Shown one piece after another: positions 5,094 through 7,780 of a stretch of DNA of 7,780 nucleotides. The notes beneath the pieces were generated by a model that saw nothing but the letters and a program-made list of their open reading frames with translations, did no database searches and had not been told where the DNA came from. Each line of letters starts with the position of its first letter. The first letter of the stretch is position 1. This stretch comes from Alphaproteobacteria bacterium (GTDB taxonomy: Bacteria > Pseudomonadota > Alphaproteobacteria > Rhizobiales > Hyphomicrobiaceae). The position numbers were made by a program, and so were the translations under genes. The stretch is taken from the NCBI GenBank assembly GCA_005888525.1, contig VBAB01000169.1, positions 1 through 7,780 of the forward strand, given 5' to 3'.

Positions 5094-6086
5094 TTACCGC
5101 CCGGTCTCGACGAGGCCGGGCGGCTTTGTTTCGGTCTCTCGCCGGGGTTGATCAGGCACTTGGCGGTCGGCTCCTGGGCCACCGGGCGTTGGGCGCGTGG
5201 CAGCGGCGCCAGAGCTCGGCTCATCCAGGACTTCGATCAGGCCCGCCGTCGACAGCTCGATGCTGGGGGCATTGGTGGGATTGTGGCGCTGCTCGATCCA
5301 GCCGCGAACGCGGACGAGCTTGTTCTCCAGTGCATTCGGGTCGCCAGCATTGGGACCGAGGAGGGCGCGATCGCCGCGGCGGAGCGAGACGGAAAATGCG
5401 CGCCGCCAGTCGGCATCGAAGTTGAGATAAACCATGCCGCGCACCTGGGCGACGCCTACGACGCGGCCTTCGACGACTTGGAACGTGCTACGGTAGCGTG
5501 AGAGATCCGCCGGCTTGCCCGTCGGCCTCACCTGGTAGGCGGCATCGGCCCACAGTCCGCGCCGCGCCTCGCGCGCGCCACGTTCGGCGGCAAGGAGCGC
5601 GTCCGCGCACGCGCGGTTGCCGGCTAGAATATAGGCACGCGCAAGCCCCTGCTCGAGGAGATGGCCTTGCACCCAGCGCCTGTTGTCCCCCTCGCGGACA
5701 TGGGCCTGAGCCAGGAGGCGGCCGTAGCGGTCATTCCGCTCGCCGCCGAAGGCCAGCTCGACGGACTTGCCGAGCAGTAGCGCCCGCAGCTCCTCCTTGG
5801 CAGCGATCTCTGCCGGCCACGTGCCGGGCTCGGTGCCGGCATCGATGGCGCGCGGCGCCAGCGCCCCGATCAGCCGCAGCTCCGTGCCGTCATCGAGCGC
5901 TGCCGTCTCGCCGTCGATTATGCGCGTGACGGTGCGCGCCGGGCCTGGCTCAAGGCCAGCGCACGACGGCCGGGTCTCGTCCAGCGCAGATGCCTGCCAG
6001 CTCGATGTGCCAGTGGTCGCGGCAACGCAGACAAGCAGGCGTAGGGCGAAAACGAGCATATGAACGCCAGCCACGGCCGAATTCAT
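5094..6086 (-). CDS. Secreted staphylococcal-nuclease-like protein with C-terminal OB-like domain
   Basis: This 330-residue protein starts with a likely signal peptide (hydrophobic 10-26, cleavage near ASA-LD at 34/35), so it should act in the periplasm or outside. Residues 51-183 align with the thermonuclease (SNase) fold: RIIDGETAALDDG, LRLIGALAPRA, ERNDRYGRLLA, LLEQGLARAY and ARRGLW. Against the Staphylococcus aureus enzyme, the two active-site Arg are kept (R71 and R123). However, the metal ligand D21 is Glu (E60), D40 is Leu (L76) and the general base E43 is Arg (R79), so normal nuclease activity is doubtful. Residues 203-288 (EGRVVGV...VYLNFDADWRRAFSV...VRVRGWIE) form a second beta-rich, OB-like domain often seen behind this domain in alphaproteobacteria. 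A Pro-rich tail ends the protein. An alternative start is Met10. Neither start has a clear ribosome binding site. The 3' end lies within the carD terminator. Confidence 0.85.
   Translation of the reverse strand: MNSAVAGVHMLVFALRLLVCVAATTGTSSWQASALDETRPSCAGLEPGPARTVTRIIDGETAALDDGTELRLIGALAPRAIDAGTEPGTWPAEIAAKEELRALLLGKSVELAFGGERNDRYGRLLAQAHVREGDNRRWVQGHLLEQGLARAYILAGNRACADALLAAERGAREARRGLWADAAYQVRPTGKPADLSRYRSTFQVVEGRVVGVAQVRGMVYLNFDADWRRAFSVSLRRGDRALLGPNAGDPNALENKLVRVRGWIEQRHNPTNAPSIELSTAGLIEVLDEPSSGAAATRPTPGGPGADRQVPDQPRRETETKPPGLVETGR
5097..5131 (+). terminator. carD: Strong intrinsic terminator of carD, possibly bidirectional
   Basis: CCGCCCGG (5097-5104) pairs perfectly with CCGGGCGG (5116-5123). 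The stem extends inward by one G-T and three further pairs to a three-base loop. CTTTGTTT follows. This is a textbook rho-independent terminator 31 bases after the carD stop. On the other strand the same hairpin is followed by TAATTGATTG, so it may also stop the convergent nuclease gene, whose last codons form the stem. Confidence 0.85.
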
Positions 6087-6401
6087 GCATCACATCGCAG
6101 CGCCATCACCCTATCAGCACACTCCTGTGGGTGATACACGCAGAATGCGATGAAGGCGCAATCCTAACGCCAGCGGCGTGATCACAACTCTTTGGCTCGG
6201 TTCCAACAAAATTGATGTCGCGATCCCAAGGTCTGAGGATTATTTGTGCTCCGTCTCTCGCATGGCCCCCCGCGCCTCAACCCGCTGAGCCGCGCCTGGG
6301 CCGTTTTCTCCGTGGCCGTCGGCTTCTCACCCAGCCTCACTCCTCACGCGCCGCGCCGTCGCGCGTGCGCCAAGCAATGCCTATTCTGGAAAGCTGGATC
6401 C
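6087..6401. other. Intergenic region between the nuclease gene and the small DUF4177-like gene
   Basis: This 315-base gap should hold promoters for both flanking divergent genes, but none is convincing. A hairpin of seven pairs (ATCACCC 6105-6111 with GGGTGAT 6129-6135, 17-base loop) lies just upstream of the nuclease start and would be in its leader. On the plus strand TTGATG (6212-6217) resembles a -35 without a good -10 at 17 bases. The frame leading into the small gene is open from 6246, but its composition is typical of non-coding GC-rich sequence. Confidence 0.5.
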
Positions 6402-6614
6402 ATGACGCGATGGGAATACCGCAAGATCGACCTCAATGACGTGCCTCGCAGGGTCGACGACATCGATGTGCTCATCGACGCCGGCAAGGACGGCTGGGAG
6501 CTGGTAGGTGTCACAACGAACAACATCGCCTACTTGAAGCGTCGGCTCGAAGACCCGGCTGCCCCGCCAACAGCGCGCCGCAGAGCTGCAAGTTCTCGCA
6601 CCTCGGAGGCGTGA
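6402..6614 (+). CDS. Small DUF4177-like protein of unknown function
   Basis: This 70-residue protein has the pattern MTRWEYRKID...DDIDVLIDAGKDGWELVGVT. An aromatic-rich first strand followed by an invariant-looking GWELV is the hallmark of DUF4177-type small proteins; I know similar short proteins from Bradyrhizobium-like genomes. The predicted soluble core covers about residues 1-48. The rest (LEDPAAPPTARRRAASSRTSEA) looks disordered and basic. ATG 6402 was chosen because GGAAAG (6388-6393) lies eight bases upstream and the conserved WEYRK begins at residue 4. The frame is open further upstream, but that part has no domain-like character. The gene converges on pcp with 17 bases between stop codons. 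No signal peptide or membrane segment is seen. Function is unknown. Confidence 0.85.
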   Translation: MTRWEYRKIDLNDVPRRVDDIDVLIDAGKDGWELVGVTTNNIAYLKRRLEDPAAPPTARRRAASSRTSEA

Positions 6615-6631
6615 GCGCGCCGGATTGTCGC

Positions 6632-7339
6632 CTAAGCCGGGCGGGCTCCTGGACGTGCACGTCCGAGGCACGCGGCCAGAATCTCCAGAGCGCCATCGAG
6701 CGTCTCGTCCCACGTGAGCGGGCATGCACCGGTGCGGCCGCGATTGGGGCCGCCTGGCCGGGCCAGGGTCGCAGGGATGTGCACGAAGCCGACGCGGCGG
6801 CCGGCAGCGTCCTTGTCCTTGGCGCAAACAAGCGAGTGGTAGAGCGCGGCGTTGCACAGATAGGTGCCGGCATCGCGCGAGACGAATGCCGGGATGCCGC
6901 GTTGGTGCAGCCGCGCCACGATGTGGCGCACCGGCAGGCTCGCGGGCAGGTGCTCGGCCCCGCCCTCGCGGATGGCAGCGCCGGTGGGCAGAGCGCCGGA
7001 CGCATCCTGCGTTGCCGCGCAGGCGTTGCGCGCGCGCTGCTCGATCTCGAAGCCACGGGCGCGCGAGGAAACGCCGAAGTGCAAGGCGAGGTCGGGGGTG
7101 GTCTCGGCTAGCAGGCGCTCGAGGCGGCGTGGCCCCGCCGACCATTCCGTCGGCAGCACCTCGAAAACGAAATGCACGTCGGGAAAGAGCTTGGTCGCGG
7201 GAAGCGACAGCGCCGGCAGCAGTAGCATGGTGGCGTTGACGGGTACACCTGGGAACGGCCCGAAGCCCGTTACCAGGACCGTAGTTCGGGCTTGCCCCGA
7301 GGCGCGCGTCGCGCGTTGCGGTCGCGTCATGACCGTCAC
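6632..7339 (-). CDS. pcp: Pyroglutamyl-peptidase I (pyrrolidone-carboxylate peptidase, family C15)
   Basis: This cytoplasmic cysteine peptidase removes N-terminal pyroglutamate from peptides. With the GTG start it has 235 residues, a little above the usual 200-220. The substrate-loop motif VLVTGFGPFPGVPVNAT is at about 21-37. The catalytic triad appears intact: E100 in FEIEQRARN, C162 in FVSRDAGTYLCNAALY and H187 in VGFVHIP. The Glu-Cys and Cys-His spacings of 62 and 25 match the family's 63 and 24. GGAGG at 7350-7346 lies six bases before GTG 7339 but 15 before ATG 7330, so GTG is the better start. That GTG overlaps the meaB stop (GTGA), which indicates a coupled operon. The C-terminus after about 222 is Arg/Pro-rich and unlike the core. 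The assignment is firm; the physiological peptide is unknown. Confidence 0.93.
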   Translation of the reverse strand: MTVMTRPQRATRASGQARTTVLVTGFGPFPGVPVNATMLLLPALSLPATKLFPDVHFVFEVLPTEWSAGPRRLERLLAETTPDLALHFGVSSRARGFEIEQRARNACAATQDASGALPTGAAIREGGAEHLPASLPVRHIVARLHQRGIPAFVSRDAGTYLCNAALYHSLVCAKDKDAAGRRVGFVHIPATLARPGGPNRGRTGACPLTWDETLDGALEILAACLGRARPGARPA

Positions 7340-7780
7340 TCGATGCCTCCTTCCAGTGGCGGGCGCCGCTGGCTCATCATCTCCACCAGTTCGCCGACGG
7401 CAAGCGCCGGCATGCGCACACCCGCTCGCACTTCGCCTTCGAGCTCCGCCATTCGCCGCGCGACGGCCGCGTCCGCCTGCAATGCCGCGAACAGCCGCTC
7501 CTGCAACAGATCGCGCATCCATGCCACCGCCTGGGAGCCCCGCCGCGCCGCAAATTCGCCCGAAGCGGTCATGCGCTCCTTGTGCTCCATGATTTTAGCC
7601 CACAGCTCATCGAGCCCGCGATTGGTTTGCGCGGAAATCGTCAGCACCGGCGGCATCCAGTCGGCCAGCACAGGCGTCAGGATCGACAGCGCGCCCTGGT
7701 AGATGGAGACGGCCTTCAGCGCGCGCGCCACGTTGTCACCGTCGGCCTTGGTGATGGCGATCATGTCGGCGATCTCGATG
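7336..7780 (-). CDS. meaB: MeaB/ArgK-type GTPase, methylmalonyl-CoA mutase chaperone (partial, N-terminus outside window)
   Basis: This is the C-terminal part (148 residues in view) of a SIMIBI-class G3E GTPase that loads and protects the adenosylcobalamin cofactor of methylmalonyl-CoA mutase. Visible are the G4 guanine-specificity motif TKAD in IEIADMIAITKADGDN and a G5-like SAQ in VLTISAQTNRGLDELW. The C-terminal helical dimerisation arm follows (WAKIMEHKERMTASGEF, then WMRDLLQERLFAAL). The coding frame continues without a stop to the right edge, so the ATG at 7764 is an internal Met and not the start. The Walker A and switch regions would lie beyond 7780. Its stop overlaps the GTG start of pcp. 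No mutase gene is in the window. Confidence 0.92.
   Translation of the reverse strand, partial: IEIADMIAITKADGDNVARALKAVSIYQGALSILTPVLADWMPPVLTISAQTNRGLDELWAKIMEHKERMTASGEFAARRGSQAVAWMRDLLQERLFAALQADAAVARRMAELEGEVRAGVRMPALAVGELVEMMSQRRPPLEGGIE
7345..7351 (-). promoter_or_regulatory. pcp: Ribosome binding site deciding the pcp start
   Basis: On the minus strand AAGGAGG lies within the last codons of meaB. GGAGG is six bases before GTG 7339, an ideal distance, whereas the downstream ATG at 7330 is 15 bases away. This selects GTG as the start. Confidence 0.65.

Noticed and set aside
6246..6401. Upstream extension of the DUF4177-like gene
   Set aside because: The added 52 residues lack any pattern, while GGAAAG at good spacing and the conserved WEYRK support the start at 6402.
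6651..6664. Perfect 14-base palindrome GGACGTGCACGTCC
   Set aside because: It lies within the pcp coding end; a palindrome of this length is expected about once by chance in a window this size.
1..7780. Insertion sequences, CRISPR arrays, tRNA or rRNA genes, prophage parts
   Set aside because: No terminal inverted repeats with a transposase, no spaced direct repeats, no tRNA-like fold and no phage genes were seen.

Overview
The window is a high-GC bacterial chromosome segment with seven confident protein-coding genes and no tRNA, rRNA, insertion sequence or CRISPR array. The protein set points to an alphaproteobacterium, most likely of the Hyphomicrobiales (Bradyrhizobium/Xanthobacteraceae-like). 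The main reasons are a CarD/CdnL factor with a long Lys-Ala-Pro tail, a small WEYRKID...GWELV protein of a type I associate with that group, a two-domain secreted thermonuclease homologue, and meaB. This placement is inference from protein style, not a database match.

Region 1 (about 1-3476) is a drug-efflux module in a split layout. A MarR-type repressor and an EmrA-type periplasmic adaptor form a minus-strand pair joined by an ATGA stop/start overlap. The EmrB-type 14-helix DHA2 transporter diverges on the plus strand. The 80-base gap between the two units holds a 27-base imperfect palindrome that is well placed to be the MarR operator for both. The left 220 bases carry only an unidentified, probably partial, reading frame that converges on emrA.

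Region 2 (3477-5131) begins with a 515-base stretch without a confident gene. It holds a good sigma70-like promoter at 3655-3683, and about 300 bases rich in hairpins lie between that promoter and carD. This may be a long structured 5' leader of carD or a separate small RNA. carD follows: a normal RNA-polymerase-binding CarD module preceded by about 176 residues of very basic, histone-H1-like sequence. It ends at a strong intrinsic terminator.

Region 3 (5094-7780) is mostly minus strand. A secreted staphylococcal-nuclease-like protein with an apparently altered active site ends inside the carD terminator. A 70-residue DUF4177-like protein lies on the plus strand and converges on pcp (pyroglutamyl-peptidase I, intact Glu-Cys-His triad). 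pcp overlaps by a GTGA junction the end of meaB, the GTPase chaperone of methylmalonyl-CoA mutase, which runs off the right edge. meaB and pcp look like one operon.

Most of the window is ordinary core or accessory metabolism. The points most worth a second look are the split efflux operon with its palindrome, the structured region before carD, the H1-like tail of CarD and the degenerate nuclease.
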